A stretch of DNA of 64,000 nucleotides from contig JAYZFC010000005.1 in NCBI GenBank assembly GCA_036337035.1, positions 178,181-242,180 on the forward strand, given 5' to 3'. Position 1 is the first letter of the stretch. Each line of letters begins with the position of its first letter. Of this stretch, positions 1 to 9,405 are shown piece after piece. Position numbers and translations under genes: made by a program. The notes beneath the pieces were generated by a model. It was not told where the DNA came from, ran no database searches, and saw only the letters and a list, made by a program, of their open reading frames with translations. The DNA comes from TMED78 sp036337035 (GTDB taxonomy: Bacteria; Pseudomonadota; Gammaproteobacteria; Steroidobacterales; Rariloculaceae).

Positions 1-28
1 TTATATAATAACAGGGTTTTTGAAAAAT

Positions 29-499
29 ATGACAAATAAATTTAATGAAAGAATAAGCATTGAACAAGTTGAAGAGGGTAATGAACTTGCTCCTAAATTT
101 GATAGTAATGGTCTAATTCCAGTTGTTACAACTGATTATGATTCTGGAGAAATGTTAATGCAAGGCTATATGAATGATGAAGCCTTAATTTTAACTATAA
201 AAACAAAAGAAGCTCATTATTTTAGTAGAAGTAGAAAAAAAATATGGCATAAAGGATCAACTAGTGGGTTTATCCAATCTGTTAAAGAGCTACTAATTGA
301 TGATGACCAAGACTGTTTGTGGTTAAAAGTAAAAGTCTCAGGTGGAGCAAGTTGTCATGTTGGTTATAGATCATGTTTTTATAGAAAAATTGAACTAGGT
401 AATTCAGGAGAAAAAAGGCCTCTTCTGTTTACTGAAAAAGAAAAAGTTTTTGATCCTAATAAAGTATATGGAGATGCCCCCAATCCAACTAAACTATAG
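29..499 (+). CDS. hisI: Phosphoribosyl-AMP cyclohydrolase
   Basis: Hydrolyses the purine ring of phosphoribosyl-AMP in histidine biosynthesis, a cytoplasmic step. The 156-residue product has the metal-site pattern D91-x-D93-x-D95 and the zinc-ligand cysteines C109 and C116 in SCHVGYRSC. It is a stand-alone cyclohydrolase without the C-terminal HisE pyrophosphohydrolase domain found in enteric HisIE; the D-D-D-Q-D-C form resembles the monofunctional type common in alphaproteobacteria. The frame stays open to the window edge and a TTG lies at 20, but the ATG at 29 matches the family's usual N-terminus, so I chose it. It converges with lptE 11 bases downstream. Confidence 0.93.
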   Translation: MTNKFNERISIEQVEEGNELAPKFDSNGLIPVVTTDYDSGEMLMQGYMNDEALILTIKTKEAHYFSRSRKKIWHKGSTSGFIQSVKELLIDDDQDCLWLKVKVSGGASCHVGYRSCFYRKIELGNSGEKRPLLFTEKEKVFDPNKVYGDAPNPTKL

Positions 500-510
500 A
501 TAAAAATAAT

Positions 511-1050
511 TTAATTTTTTTGCTGTTCAGAAATATCATTCGATTTAATACTTAGAAAAACCCTTCTATAAATTCTGCTAGCAAGATCCTCACTTAATTT
601 ATTTAATATATTTTCTCTTTCTATATCCTTACCTAAAATAAATCTCTCATCAAATGTATAACTATCACTTACAAAAATTGTTTCAGGGTCAACTATCACT
701 CTATCTCCAATACTGTATGAATAAGTAATAGAATAAAATAACTCAAACTCTCTAGGTATATTTGTTGCAGATACTGACAGCATTCTTTGACCTGAAGAAT
801 CCTCAATAATGGTCAAAACAGCTTCTGAAAAACTAGGAGCACTATCAACGAAAATAGAATTCAAACTAAAAATTTCTTTTAAGTCGCTATATAAAATTGT
901 ATTAGCATTATTAGTTTGAATAAATGTAGAAAAATTTATTTTTTCCTCAGAATGCACCCCCTCAACCTTAAAGCCACAACTGACAATAAAATAAGAAATA
1001 ACTATTAAAAAAATCATAAAAAGTAAATTTTTTTTCGATATCAATAACAA
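511..1050 (-). CDS. lptE: LPS-assembly lipoprotein LptE
   Basis: Probable outer-membrane lipoprotein that plugs the LptD barrel and helps deliver lipopolysaccharide to the cell surface. The product (179 aa) opens with a basic, hydrophobic lipoprotein signal ending in a lipobox, IVSC, with C25 as the lipidated residue. The rest fits the small, divergent LptE/RlpB family, including a C-terminal stretch NKLSEDLASRIYRR. I start it at the TTG at 1050 because an AGGAG lies 7 bases upstream; a TTG at 1074 has no such site. It sits back to back with leuS, whereas in many gammaproteobacteria lptE follows leuS on the same strand. The family is poorly conserved, so the call leans on the lipobox and the neighbourhood. 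Confidence 0.75.
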   Translation of the reverse strand: MLLISKKNLLFMIFLIVISYFIVSCGFKVEGVHSEEKINFSTFIQTNNANTILYSDLKEIFSLNSIFVDSAPSFSEAVLTIIEDSSGQRMLSVSATNIPREFELFYSITYSYSIGDRVIVDPETIFVSDSYTFDERFILGKDIERENILNKLSEDLASRIYRRVFLSIKSNDISEQQKN

Positions 1051-1125
1051 AATGTCTTCTCCTAAACAGCACAAGAATCTATACTATCTATAAACTTCAA
1101 TTAATCAACTTGCATAATTATAAAC

Positions 1126-3735
1126 ATGTCTGTATACCCTTTTAAAGCTATAGAATCTAAATGGCAGAAGAGCTGGGAAGAAAAAAAGACCTTTCGTGTT
1201 CCTGCTGAAATAGATGAAAAAAAACCAAAATTCTACGCCCTAGATATGTTTCCTTATCCTAGTGGTGAAGGTTTGCATGTAGGCCACCCAGAAGGATATA
1301 CAGCTTCTGATATTGTTGCTAGATATAAAAGAATGAAAGGATTCAATGTTCTTCACCCAATAGGTTGGGATGCTTTTGGATTGCCAGCAGAACAATATGC
1401 TATAAAAACAGGAACTCACCCTAAAGAAACTACAGAAAAAAATATCAGTAATTTCCGCAAGCAGCTAAAATCTTTAGGTTTTTCCTATGATTGGGACAGA
1501 GAGATAAATACTACTGATTCATCCTATTACAAATGGACTCAATGGATATTTAAACTGCTTTTTGAGCGCGGATTAGCTTACCAACAAGAATTGCCAGTAT
1601 GGTGGTGTGAGGAGTTAGGTACAACACTTGCGAATGAAGAGGTTATAAATGGATTTTCTGAAATAGGAAACTTTCAATGCACCAAAAAACCTATCAAACA
1701 ATGGGTTCTTAAAATTACTGATTACGCAGAAAAGCTATTAGAAGGTTTAGATAGCCTAGACTGGCCAGAAAGTACAAAAGAAATGCAAAGAAATTGGATT
1801 GGCAAAAGTGAGGGAGCAGAAATTTCTTTCCGAACAGTTAAGTTAAGTCATAACTTTTCTATAAATGTATTTACAACTAGACCAGACACTTTATTTGGTG
1901 CTACTTATTTAGTTATGGCACCAGAACATAAATTAGTAAAAAAACTCATAACTGATACTCAAAAAAAAGAAGTAGTTAGATACATTGATCAATCAACAAG
2001 AAAGAGTGATCTAGAAAGAACTGATCTTCAAAAAACAAAAACAGGTGTATTTACAGGAAGCTATGCTATAAATCCTGTAAATAAAAAAGAGATTCCTATT
2101 TGGGTAGCAGATTATGTACTTGCTCAATACGGGACAGGAGCCATAATGGCAGTTCCAGGAGAGGATGATAGAGATTGGGAATTTGCAGAAAAATATAGCT
2201 TACCGATTATTAGAACAGTTAAAGTACCAGATAACTTCTCAGGCAATGCTTATACTGGTGATGGAGAATCAATCAATAGTGGTTTTCTAAATGGTTTAAT
2301 GATTAAAGAAGCAAAGAAAAAAATAGTTCATTGGCTAGAAGAAAATAATTTAGGTAAAGGAAAAATAAATTATAAAATTAGAGACTGGATATTCTCTAGA
2401 CAAAGATACTGGGGGGAGCCCTTTCCAATTATTTATTCAAATGGAGAAGCCAAAATATTACCTGAAGAATCTTTGCCTATTGAGCTACCTGAGATAAAGG
2501 ATTTTAGGCCAAGCGGGTCTCCTGAAGGCCCTCTAGTAAAAGCAAAAGAATGGGTTGAGACTAAAGATCCAAGAACAAGAGAAAAGGCTCAAAGAGAAAC
2601 AAACACCATGCCTCAATGGGCAGGTTCTTGTTGGTACTTCCTAAGATATATAGATCCAAATAATAAATCTTTATTGGTAGACCCAAAAGCTGAAAATTAC
2701 TGGATGCCAGTTGATCTATATATTGGAGGGTCAGAACATGCTGTACTTCATTTGCTATATGCTCGTTTCTGGCATAGAGTTTTATATGATGCAAAAATTG
2801 TATCAACACCAGAGCCCTTTCAAAAATTAATTCATCAAGGAATGATATTAGGAGAACTCGAATTTAGGTTATATAAAAATGAAAAGGGATGTCCAGTATC
2901 TTTTAAATTTGTAGAGCTTAATAAGGATATTCGTAATGGTGATACATTATCAAGTGATAAAATATCCCCTGATAAGATTACCAAAAAAGATGAGTCTTTT
3001 TTCCTGAAAGAAAATCATGAAATCATGGTTGAGTCTAAAAGCTATAAAATGAGCAAAAGTAGAGGCAATGTTATAAATCCTGATGATATTATTTCTAAGT
3101 ATGGAGCAGATTCATTTAGATTATATGAAATGTTTATGGGGCCTCTAGAACAAGTAAAGCCATGGAATAATAGTGGCGTTGAAGGCACATATAGATTTTT
3201 GAACAAAATATGGAGATTATTTATAAAGAATGGAAAGGTGTCTCCATCTATTAAAAAAATAGATCCTGATAAATTACAACTACAATCACTTCATATCACA
3301 ATTAATAAAGTTACTAATGATATAGAAAACTTTAAGTTCAATACAGCTATATCTTCCCTTATGGAATTCATTAATGGTGCTCAAAAGTGGGAAAATATTC
3401 CTTTAGATATAGCGAGACAGTTTATACTTTTATTGTCTCCATTTGCACCACATATTTCTGAAGAAATATGGGAAATTCTTGGTAAAAAAAATGTACTTGC
3501 CTTCGAAAAATGGCCTGGATTTGATAAAAATCTTCTAATTAAAAATAATATTAATATAGCTATCCAAATAAATGGAAAGTTAAGAGCTAACATTGAAGTA
3601 AAAAGAGAATATTCAGAAAAAGAAATTATAGAAACAGCTAAAAAGAAAAGTAATATAAAAATCCATCTAAAAAACAAAAATATTGTAAAAGTAATCTATG
3701 TACCAGGCCGAATATTAAATTTTGTAGCAAAATAA
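1126..3735 (+). CDS. leuS: Leucyl-tRNA synthetase
   Basis: Charges tRNA-Leu. The 869-residue class Ia synthetase is full length for bacteria. The HIGH-type motif is HVGH at residues 51-54 within PYPSGEGLHVGHPEGY, and KMSKS lies at 641-645. The CP1 editing domain keeps the threonine-rich segment TTRPDTLFGATY and the conserved aspartate in YGTGAIMAVPGEDDRD. The leucine-specific insert precedes KMSKS, and an anticodon-binding domain and a C-terminal domain follow. The ATG at 1126 fits the usual N-terminus. The 3' end overlaps the 3' end of lnt on the opposite strand by 40 bases. Confidence 0.98.
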   Translation: MSVYPFKAIESKWQKSWEEKKTFRVPAEIDEKKPKFYALDMFPYPSGEGLHVGHPEGYTASDIVARYKRMKGFNVLHPIGWDAFGLPAEQYAIKTGTHPKETTEKNISNFRKQLKSLGFSYDWDREINTTDSSYYKWTQWIFKLLFERGLAYQQELPVWWCEELGTTLANEEVINGFSEIGNFQCTKKPIKQWVLKITDYAEKLLEGLDSLDWPESTKEMQRNWIGKSEGAEISFRTVKLSHNFSINVFTTRPDTLFGATYLVMAPEHKLVKKLITDTQKKEVVRYIDQSTRKSDLERTDLQKTKTGVFTGSYAINPVNKKEIPIWVADYVLAQYGTGAIMAVPGEDDRDWEFAEKYSLPIIRTVKVPDNFSGNAYTGDGESINSGFLNGLMIKEAKKKIVHWLEENNLGKGKINYKIRDWIFSRQRYWGEPFPIIYSNGEAKILPEESLPIELPEIKDFRPSGSPEGPLVKAKEWVETKDPRTREKAQRETNTMPQWAGSCWYFLRYIDPNNKSLLVDPKAENYWMPVDLYIGGSEHAVLHLLYARFWHRVLYDAKIVSTPEPFQKLIHQGMILGELEFRLYKNEKGCPVSFKFVELNKDIRNGDTLSSDKISPDKITKKDESFFLKENHEIMVESKSYKMSKSRGNVINPDDIISKYGADSFRLYEMFMGPLEQVKPWNNSGVEGTYRFLNKIWRLFIKNGKVSPSIKKIDPDKLQLQSLHITINKVTNDIENFKFNTAISSLMEFINGAQKWENIPLDIARQFILLLSPFAPHISEEIWEILGKKNVLAFEKWPGFDKNLLIKNNINIAIQINGKLRANIEVKREYSEKEIIETAKKKSNIKIHLKNKNIVKVIYVPGRILNFVAK

Positions 3736-5201
3736 AAAAATAATAGAATCATAGAACTACATAACACTATCAATTTATTTCCTAAAAGTGTAAAAAGAGT
3801 GCTTCCTTCAAACCCAGAAAACTCTCCTTTAACTATATAAGGCTCAAACTCAGGTGAAGAGCTTATTATTTTACCTTTTTCATTAATTATTGCAGAAATA
3901 CCAGTATTAGCAGATCTCAAAATAAATCGGCCAACTTCTGCAGCCCTAACTCTTGAAATTTGAAGATGCTGGTGAGGAGCTATTGAATTACCAAACCACG
4001 CGTCGTTTGTTATATTTATCAAGAAAGTAGATTCAGGAAAGTGTCGTAATTGCTCTGCTCCAAAAACATCTTCATAGCAAATACTCACCCCTACTTGCTC
4101 ATCATAAAAATATATAGGGTCTTGTTGAAGAGGTCCTTGAGCTAATTCACTATAAGGGAGGTTTAGCAGCTTTACCCATTTCTTTGCAAAATTTGGAAGG
4201 GGTAAGTATTCACCAAATGGAACAATATGTCTTTTTGCATAAAAGGTATCTTCATTATCTAAAGAAACTAACGAATTAAAATAATTATTATCTTTATAAT
4301 TTTTCTTAAGGATGCCAAGCATAATTTTACTATTATTTTCCTCCGACCAATACTTTAATTCATTAAGATAATTACTTGCCTGTTCATAAGGTATAGGTAT
4401 AGCGACTTCTGGCAACAACACTAAAGAACTTCCCTTAGTTTGATGAATAAGTTCTCTATATAAATTAAGCGTAGGTATTATATAATCCTCTCTCCACTTA
4501 AGATCTTGTGAAATAGCGCCTTGAATAATTGAAACAGAGTAAACTTTATTATTTTCTTTAGTCCATTGAAATCCTTCTAATAAAAAAGCTATTGTCCAAA
4601 TAGAAATAAGAGTAATAGCAGATATAAACTTCTGTCTATTTGCTCCTATTATTATAGTTGCCAGACAACCAGATATTATGAGTATAAAAAAACTCATAAA
4701 ATGAAGGCCTCCGACTGGAGCTAAATTGATTAACCAGGAATTAGCTTGGCTATAGCCAACTGATAACCAACCAAAGCCTGAAAATAACCAGCTTCTTATC
4801 CACTCAACTAAAGTCCAAGTAGATGGAATTATAAATATGAAAAGATTGAAATAACTAACTTTAAAAAAACTAGTGGAGAGCCAACCTATAATACCTATAT
4901 ATGAAGATAAATAACTAATTAGAAGAAATAGTAGAAAAATACTAAGAAACTCATTAACTCCTCCAAAGCTATGAATGCTAATATAGATCCAATACAAGCC
5001 AATAGAAAAACTAGCAAAACCGAAAACAAATCCTAGCTTGAAAGATTCTGTAGATGAACATTTTTTCCATAATAAAAATAGAGCTGATAGGCTGATTGGC
5101 GCCATCCAGAAAAAATTAAATGGAGCAAATGAAAAAGGGAGGGCTGATCCGGCAATTGCTGCTATAATATATTTATATTTATAATATAAAGAAGCCTTCA
5201 T
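3696..5201 (-). CDS. lnt: Apolipoprotein N-acyltransferase
   Basis: Inner-membrane enzyme that adds the third acyl chain to lipoproteins, the last step of their maturation. The 501-residue protein has an N-terminal multi-helix membrane region (about residues 10-210), then a periplasmic nitrilase-fold domain, and a last membrane helix near the C-terminus. The catalytic triad is visible: E265 in LLPEVAIP, K323 in YAKRHIVPFGEY and C375 in SICYEDVF. It is the last gene of ssb-miaB-phoH-ybeY-corC-lnt, 15 bases behind corC; corC-lnt adjacency is widely conserved. Its tail is antisense to the end of leuS. Confidence 0.97.
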   Translation of the reverse strand: MKASLYYKYKYIIAAIAGSALPFSFAPFNFFWMAPISLSALFLLWKKCSSTESFKLGFVFGFASFSIGLYWIYISIHSFGGVNEFLSIFLLFLLISYLSSYIGIIGWLSTSFFKVSYFNLFIFIIPSTWTLVEWIRSWLFSGFGWLSVGYSQANSWLINLAPVGGLHFMSFFILIISGCLATIIIGANRQKFISAITLISIWTIAFLLEGFQWTKENNKVYSVSIIQGAISQDLKWREDYIIPTLNLYRELIHQTKGSSLVLLPEVAIPIPYEQASNYLNELKYWSEENNSKIMLGILKKNYKDNNYFNSLVSLDNEDTFYAKRHIVPFGEYLPLPNFAKKWVKLLNLPYSELAQGPLQQDPIYFYDEQVGVSICYEDVFGAEQLRHFPESTFLINITNDAWFGNSIAPHQHLQISRVRAAEVGRFILRSANTGISAIINEKGKIISSSPEFEPYIVKGEFSGFEGSTLFTLLGNKLIVLCSSMILLFFYFATKFNIRPGT

Positions 5202-5216
5202 TTTTTATTAAGTTAT

Positions 5217-6050
5217 TTATTTTTTATGTAAACTAACTTCTAATATTGATACTCTTCTTTTGTCAGATTTAATAACCTTAAACTTAAAATCTCTATAATT
5301 AATAAGCTCTCCTACATTAGGCAATCGACCTAAGTTATTAACTATCAAACCACCAACCGTATCATAATCCTCTTCCTCTAACGAGGATTTAAAATAATCA
5401 TTAAAGTCTTCTATACGAGTAAGCGCTTTCACTATATAGCTTCCATTGCCGTTATCAAAAATATTTTCGCCTTCCTTAGAATCATATTCATCATCAATAT
5501 CTCCAACTATTTGCTCTAGAACATCTTCAATAGTAGCTAGCCCCGCTACTCCGCCATACTCATCAACAACAATTGCCATATGGTTGCGGCTTTCTCTAAA
5601 TTGAGATAAAAGGGTATCTAACCTTTTACTTTCAGGAATAAATATAGCTGGCCTTAACAAATCACTAATATTAATATTTTTTTGATCATTATTTTTTTTG
5701 AAATTCTTAAGAATATCCTTGGCAAGAAAAATACCAACTATTTCGTCTCTATCTTCGCCAATTACGGGAAACCTAGAGTGTCCTGAATCTATAATCTTGT
5801 CTAATAGGTTTTTAGGCTCATCATCTAACTCTAGAACTACCATATGTGACCTAGGAATCATAATATCTCCAACATGCTTCTCTGACACTTGAAGAACACC
5901 CCTGATCATTGCATACTCATCAATATCTAATAGATCTCTTTTTCTAGAATCATCAAGTAAAGCTATAATATCATTCTTACTTTGAATAGTTTTTCTAAAC
6001 CAAGAAAATAATTTTTTCCTTAAATTAATGTTTTTAGAATTATTAAGCAT
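5217..6050 (-). CDS. corC: CorC/YbeX family CBS-domain protein
   Basis: Cytoplasmic protein of the CorC/HlyC family, linked to magnesium/cobalt efflux and more recently to ribosome function. The 277 residues show two CBS domains (roughly 65-190, including IMIPRSHMVVLELDD and IVVDEYGGVAGLATIEDVLEQIVGDI in separate parts) followed by the CorC_HlyC transporter-associated domain up to the C-terminus. No membrane segment is present, as in enteric CorC. It lies between ybeY and lnt with 15-17 base gaps, the conserved operon position. The transport role is a family inference. Confidence 0.93.
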   Translation of the reverse strand: MLNNSKNINLRKKLFSWFRKTIQSKNDIIALLDDSRKRDLLDIDEYAMIRGVLQVSEKHVGDIMIPRSHMVVLELDDEPKNLLDKIIDSGHSRFPVIGEDRDEIVGIFLAKDILKNFKKNNDQKNINISDLLRPAIFIPESKRLDTLLSQFRESRNHMAIVVDEYGGVAGLATIEDVLEQIVGDIDDEYDSKEGENIFDNGNGSYIVKALTRIEDFNDYFKSSLEEEDYDTVGGLIVNNLGRLPNVGELINYRDFKFKVIKSDKRRVSILEVSLHKK

Positions 6051-6067
6051 ATCTTTCCATAAAAAAA

Positions 6068-6532
6068 TTATAAATAAGGGTTTCTAAAACCTATTTTTTT
6101 TAAAACCTGTATCTCTAAGTTTTCCATTATATTTGCTTCTGATGAGTCCTCATGATTGTAACCAATTAAGTGCAAGATACCATGAATTAGAATATGGGCC
6201 CAATGAGATTCTAGTTCTTTTCCTTGGTCTAATGCTTCTTTCTCTAATAATGGAGCACAGACAACTAAATCTCCTAACGATAAAGGCTCATCTAGCTGTA
6301 TATAAGGTAAATCACTAGAAGGAAATGCTAAAACATTTGTCGGCTTGTTAATACTTCTAAAGCGCATATTCATTTCTTTTGACTCTAATTCATCAACTAT
6401 TCTGATAGTCACCGATTTATTAAAACACTTATCAGAAATATGATTTGCCCAGAATCTTATCTTGCTCTCACTCGGGATATGGCTAGCTGAAGAATAGCTC
6501 TGTAATATAATCTGAAAATCTTTATTATCCAT
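6068..6532 (-). CDS. ybeY: Endoribonuclease YbeY
   Basis: Metal-dependent single-strand endoribonuclease used in 16S rRNA 3'-end maturation and 70S quality control. The 154-residue product carries the family signature H117-x3-H121-x5-H127 in HGILHLIGYNHE, the three zinc-binding histidines, and the upstream NVLAFPSS segment. The length is typical. It follows phoH by 15 bases and precedes corC by 17 in a conserved RNA-metabolism operon. Confidence 0.96.
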   Translation of the reverse strand: MDNKDFQIILQSYSSASHIPSESKIRFWANHISDKCFNKSVTIRIVDELESKEMNMRFRSINKPTNVLAFPSSDLPYIQLDEPLSLGDLVVCAPLLEKEALDQGKELESHWAHILIHGILHLIGYNHEDSSEANIMENLEIQVLKKIGFRNPYL

Positions 6533-6547
6533 AAAAAAAAATAACTA

Positions 6548-7501
6548 CTATTTATTTTTCTGTCCTGAGTAAGCTTTTAAAATTTTTCTTACCAATGGAT
6601 GTCTAACAACATCATTTTCATTAAAATGAATCAATTCTACTTCTTCTATATTAGTCATAATTTCAATAGCATTCTTTAGGCCTGAGTCTTTACCAGGTGC
6701 TAGATCAATTTGCGTGATATCACCAGTCACTACTGTTCTAGAGCCGTATCCCATTCTAGTTAAAAACATTTTCATCTGCTCTTTGGTAGTGTTCTGAGCT
6801 TCATCTAAAATTACATATGATTCATTTAGCGTCCTACCTCTCATAAAAGCTAGCGGGGCAACTTCAATAACATTCTTATCAATTAAGCGCGAAGTATGCT
6901 CAAAGCCTAGCATCTCATATAAAGCATCATAAATAGGTCTCAAATAAGGATCTATTTTTTGTGTCATATCACCCGGAAGAAATCCTAATTTTTCTCCTGC
7001 TTCAACAGCAGGCCTAACCAAAATAAGGCGTCTTACTAAATCTGATTCTAGTGCCTCCACTCCTGCTGCAACAGCTAGATAGGTCTTACCAGTACCAGCT
7101 GGACCAATACCAAAAACTAAATCTTTCTCTCTCAGAGCAGAGCCATACAATCTCTGATTATGCCCCCTTAAATTAATATCTCTTCTTCTTGTGTGAAAAG
7201 TAATTTTTTCTTGTTGTATTCCATTCTCTTCATAATTCTTATTTTTATGCTCTTGTATTGCCATATGTACCTGCTCTATATCTAATACTTCTTTCTGGGA
7301 TAAAATAAACAGAAATTCTAAAACTCTTTTTCCAATTATGGCACTTTTTTCATCACCAATAACCTGAAAATCATTACCTCTATATCTGATTTCTATATCA
7401 AGTTGTTTTTTTATTAAATCTAGATTTTTATCTAATTCACCACATAGATTTAACATATGCTGATGATTATGTAATTCTAAATTAAAAGAGATAGGCTTCA
7501 C
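6548..7501 (-). CDS. ybeZ: PhoH-like ATPase (YbeZ)
   Basis: PhoH-family P-loop NTPase, thought to act with YbeY in RNA processing. The 317-residue protein has an N-terminal KH-like region (about 25-90), Walker A GPAGTGKT at 133-140 and Walker B in YVILDEAQN. It is a normal-length chromosomal PhoH-like protein without the PIN domain of PhoH2 types. It stands between miaB (13 bases upstream) and ybeY (15 bases downstream), the standard gammaproteobacterial order. Confidence 0.95.
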   Translation of the reverse strand: MKPISFNLELHNHQHMLNLCGELDKNLDLIKKQLDIEIRYRGNDFQVIGDEKSAIIGKRVLEFLFILSQKEVLDIEQVHMAIQEHKNKNYEENGIQQEKITFHTRRRDINLRGHNQRLYGSALREKDLVFGIGPAGTGKTYLAVAAGVEALESDLVRRLILVRPAVEAGEKLGFLPGDMTQKIDPYLRPIYDALYEMLGFEHTSRLIDKNVIEVAPLAFMRGRTLNESYVILDEAQNTTKEQMKMFLTRMGYGSRTVVTGDITQIDLAPGKDSGLKNAIEIMTNIEEVELIHFNENDVVRHPLVRKILKAYSGQKNK

Positions 7502-7514
7502 ATTTAAATATTAG

Positions 7515-8864
7515 TTAAGCTACAGATTTACTAGAATCCAAGACAATCCTTCCTCTTAAGCAGTTGGGAAGAGATTCGACAATTACAACATCGACAAATT
7601 TTCCTATAAGGCTTTGATTCCCTTGAAAATTAACCCATCTATTATTTTCTGTTCTTCCAGATAATTCTTTATTTGATTTTTTTGAGACCTTTTCTACTAA
7701 AATAGTTTGTTTAGAGCCAATCATATTTTCACTTATTTTCTTAGCCTGAGAATTGATTAAATCCTGTAAAATTTTTAACCGATCATGCTTAACCTCTTTA
7801 GAAACTGTATCATTAATGTCAGATGCTGGAGTTCCAGGTCTTGGGCTATATACAAAACTATATGAATGATCAAATCCTATTTCTTCAACTAAGTCCATAG
7901 TCTGATTAAAATCAAAGTCATCTTCTCCAGGGAAGCCTACAATAAAATCAGAAGAAATAGAAATATTTGGTCTCACTTGTCTTAATCTTGCAATTTTTGA
8001 TTTATAGCCTGAAACCGTATGCCCTCTCTTCATAAGCTTTAAAATACGATCAGAGCCACTCTGTATGGGTAAATGAAGATGATTTGCGAGCTCCAAAACT
8101 TCACCATAAGTATCAATAAGTCTATTTCGAAATTGAACTGGATGAGAAGTAGTAAATCTTAATCTCTCAATACCATCAATCTTCGCAATCATTTTTATTA
8201 ATGATGATAGGTCTACAAGTTTCTTATCAGGATCATGGTCACGATATGCATTTACATTCTGACCAAGTAGATTTATCTCTTTTACGCCTATTTCTGCTAA
8301 TCTATTTGCTTCAGATAATACATCATTGAAAGGTCTGCTTACCTCTTCTCCACGAGTAAATGGAACAATACAATAAGTACAATATTTACTGCAACCCTCC
8401 ATAATTGTTAAAAATGCTGAACTAGGGCTTTTATTGGGCTCAGGAATCTGATCAAATTTCTCCATAGAAGGAAAGCTAACATCAACAACATTAGAATAAC
8501 CTGATCTTATTTTTTTTATCATCTGTGGAAGACGATGAAGAGTTTGGGGGCCAAAAACTAAATCGACATAAGGTGCTCTTTTTAAAATAGCTTCGCCTTC
8601 TTGACTGGCAACACATCCACCAACACCTATAATAGTTTTAGGATTTATCTCTTTTTGAGATCTCCACCTTCCTAGCTGATGAAATACTTTCTCTTGAGCT
8701 TTTTCTCTTATAGAACAAGTATTAAGAATTAAAATGTCTGCATCTTCAGGTCTATCAGTTTTTTCAATCTTGAGGCTTTCTTTCAAAATATCATTCATCT
8801 TATCAGAATCATATGTATTCATCTGACAGCCAAAAGTTTTTATATATACAGAACTTTTAGTCAT
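7515..8864 (-). CDS. miaB: tRNA-2-methylthio-N6-isopentenyladenosine synthase
   Basis: Radical-SAM methylthiotransferase that adds the methylthio group to i6A37 of tRNAs reading codons that start with U. All iron-sulfur ligands are present: C13, C50 and C84 in the N-terminal UPF0004 domain, and the radical-SAM triad C158/C162/C165 in GCSKYCTYC. A C-terminal TRAM domain follows (about 375-440). The 449-residue length is typical. It starts three bases after ssb ends and leads phoH-ybeY-corC-lnt. Confidence 0.97.
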   Translation of the reverse strand: MTKSSVYIKTFGCQMNTYDSDKMNDILKESLKIEKTDRPEDADILILNTCSIREKAQEKVFHQLGRWRSQKEINPKTIIGVGGCVASQEGEAILKRAPYVDLVFGPQTLHRLPQMIKKIRSGYSNVVDVSFPSMEKFDQIPEPNKSPSSAFLTIMEGCSKYCTYCIVPFTRGEEVSRPFNDVLSEANRLAEIGVKEINLLGQNVNAYRDHDPDKKLVDLSSLIKMIAKIDGIERLRFTTSHPVQFRNRLIDTYGEVLELANHLHLPIQSGSDRILKLMKRGHTVSGYKSKIARLRQVRPNISISSDFIVGFPGEDDFDFNQTMDLVEEIGFDHSYSFVYSPRPGTPASDINDTVSKEVKHDRLKILQDLINSQAKKISENMIGSKQTILVEKVSKKSNKELSGRTENNRWVNFQGNQSLIGKFVDVVIVESLPNCLRGRIVLDSSKSVA

Positions 8865-8867
8865 ATG

Positions 8868-9308
8868 CTAAAAAGGGATATCATCATTAAAATCTTCTGA
8901 AGAGCTAGATGGTGAAGAAGTTGCTTCACTCTGATTAGTTTGCTCTTCTGGCATATCTCCAATACTTGCAGATCTACCTCCTAACATTTGAAGTTCATTA
9001 GCAATAATTTCTGTAGTCCATCTATCATTACCATCTTTATCTTGCCACTTCCTTGTCCTAAGTTTACCTTCAATATATATTTGTGAACCTTTTTTTAGAT
9101 ACTCAGCAGCTATTTCAGCCAACCTATTAAAAAAAGCAATTCTATGCCACTCAGTCCTATCTTGCTTTTCACCTGTTTCTTTATCCTTCCACGATTCATT
9201 TGTTGCTATGCTCACATTTGTAACAGAACTTCCACTTGGCATAGCGGAAGTTTTAGGGTCCGCACCAAGAGTACCAACTAGTATTACTTTATTTATGCCT
9301 CTAGCCAT
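8868..9308 (-). CDS. ssb: Single-stranded DNA-binding protein
   Basis: Coats single-stranded DNA in replication, recombination and repair. The 146 residues comprise an N-terminal OB fold (about 1-110, MARGINKVILVGTLG at the start and TEWHRIAFFNRLAE inside), a short Ser/Gln-rich linker and the acidic tip DFNDDIPF that docks partner proteins. It is divergent from uvrA with a 97-base spacer, the order seen in enterics. I found no convincing LexA box in that spacer. It probably heads the operon that runs on into miaB. Confidence 0.97.
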   Translation of the reverse strand: MARGINKVILVGTLGADPKTSAMPSGSSVTNVSIATNESWKDKETGEKQDRTEWHRIAFFNRLAEIAAEYLKKGSQIYIEGKLRTRKWQDKDGNDRWTTEIIANELQMLGGRSASIGDMPEEQTNQSEATSSPSSSSEDFNDDIPF

Positions 9309-9405
9309 AAAATCTCCCTATTTTTAAAATCATTATTAAATCCATTAATTGTTATATAATTGTACGCTTTAGCTTAATTAAAGGCACATAAATTTACAAT
9401 TAAAT

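Noticed and set aside
9309..9405. Possible LexA (SOS) box between ssb and uvrA
   Set aside because: Enterics have one here, but I see no CTGT-N8-ACAG-like palindrome; the TTGTTATATAATTGT segment is not an inverted repeat.
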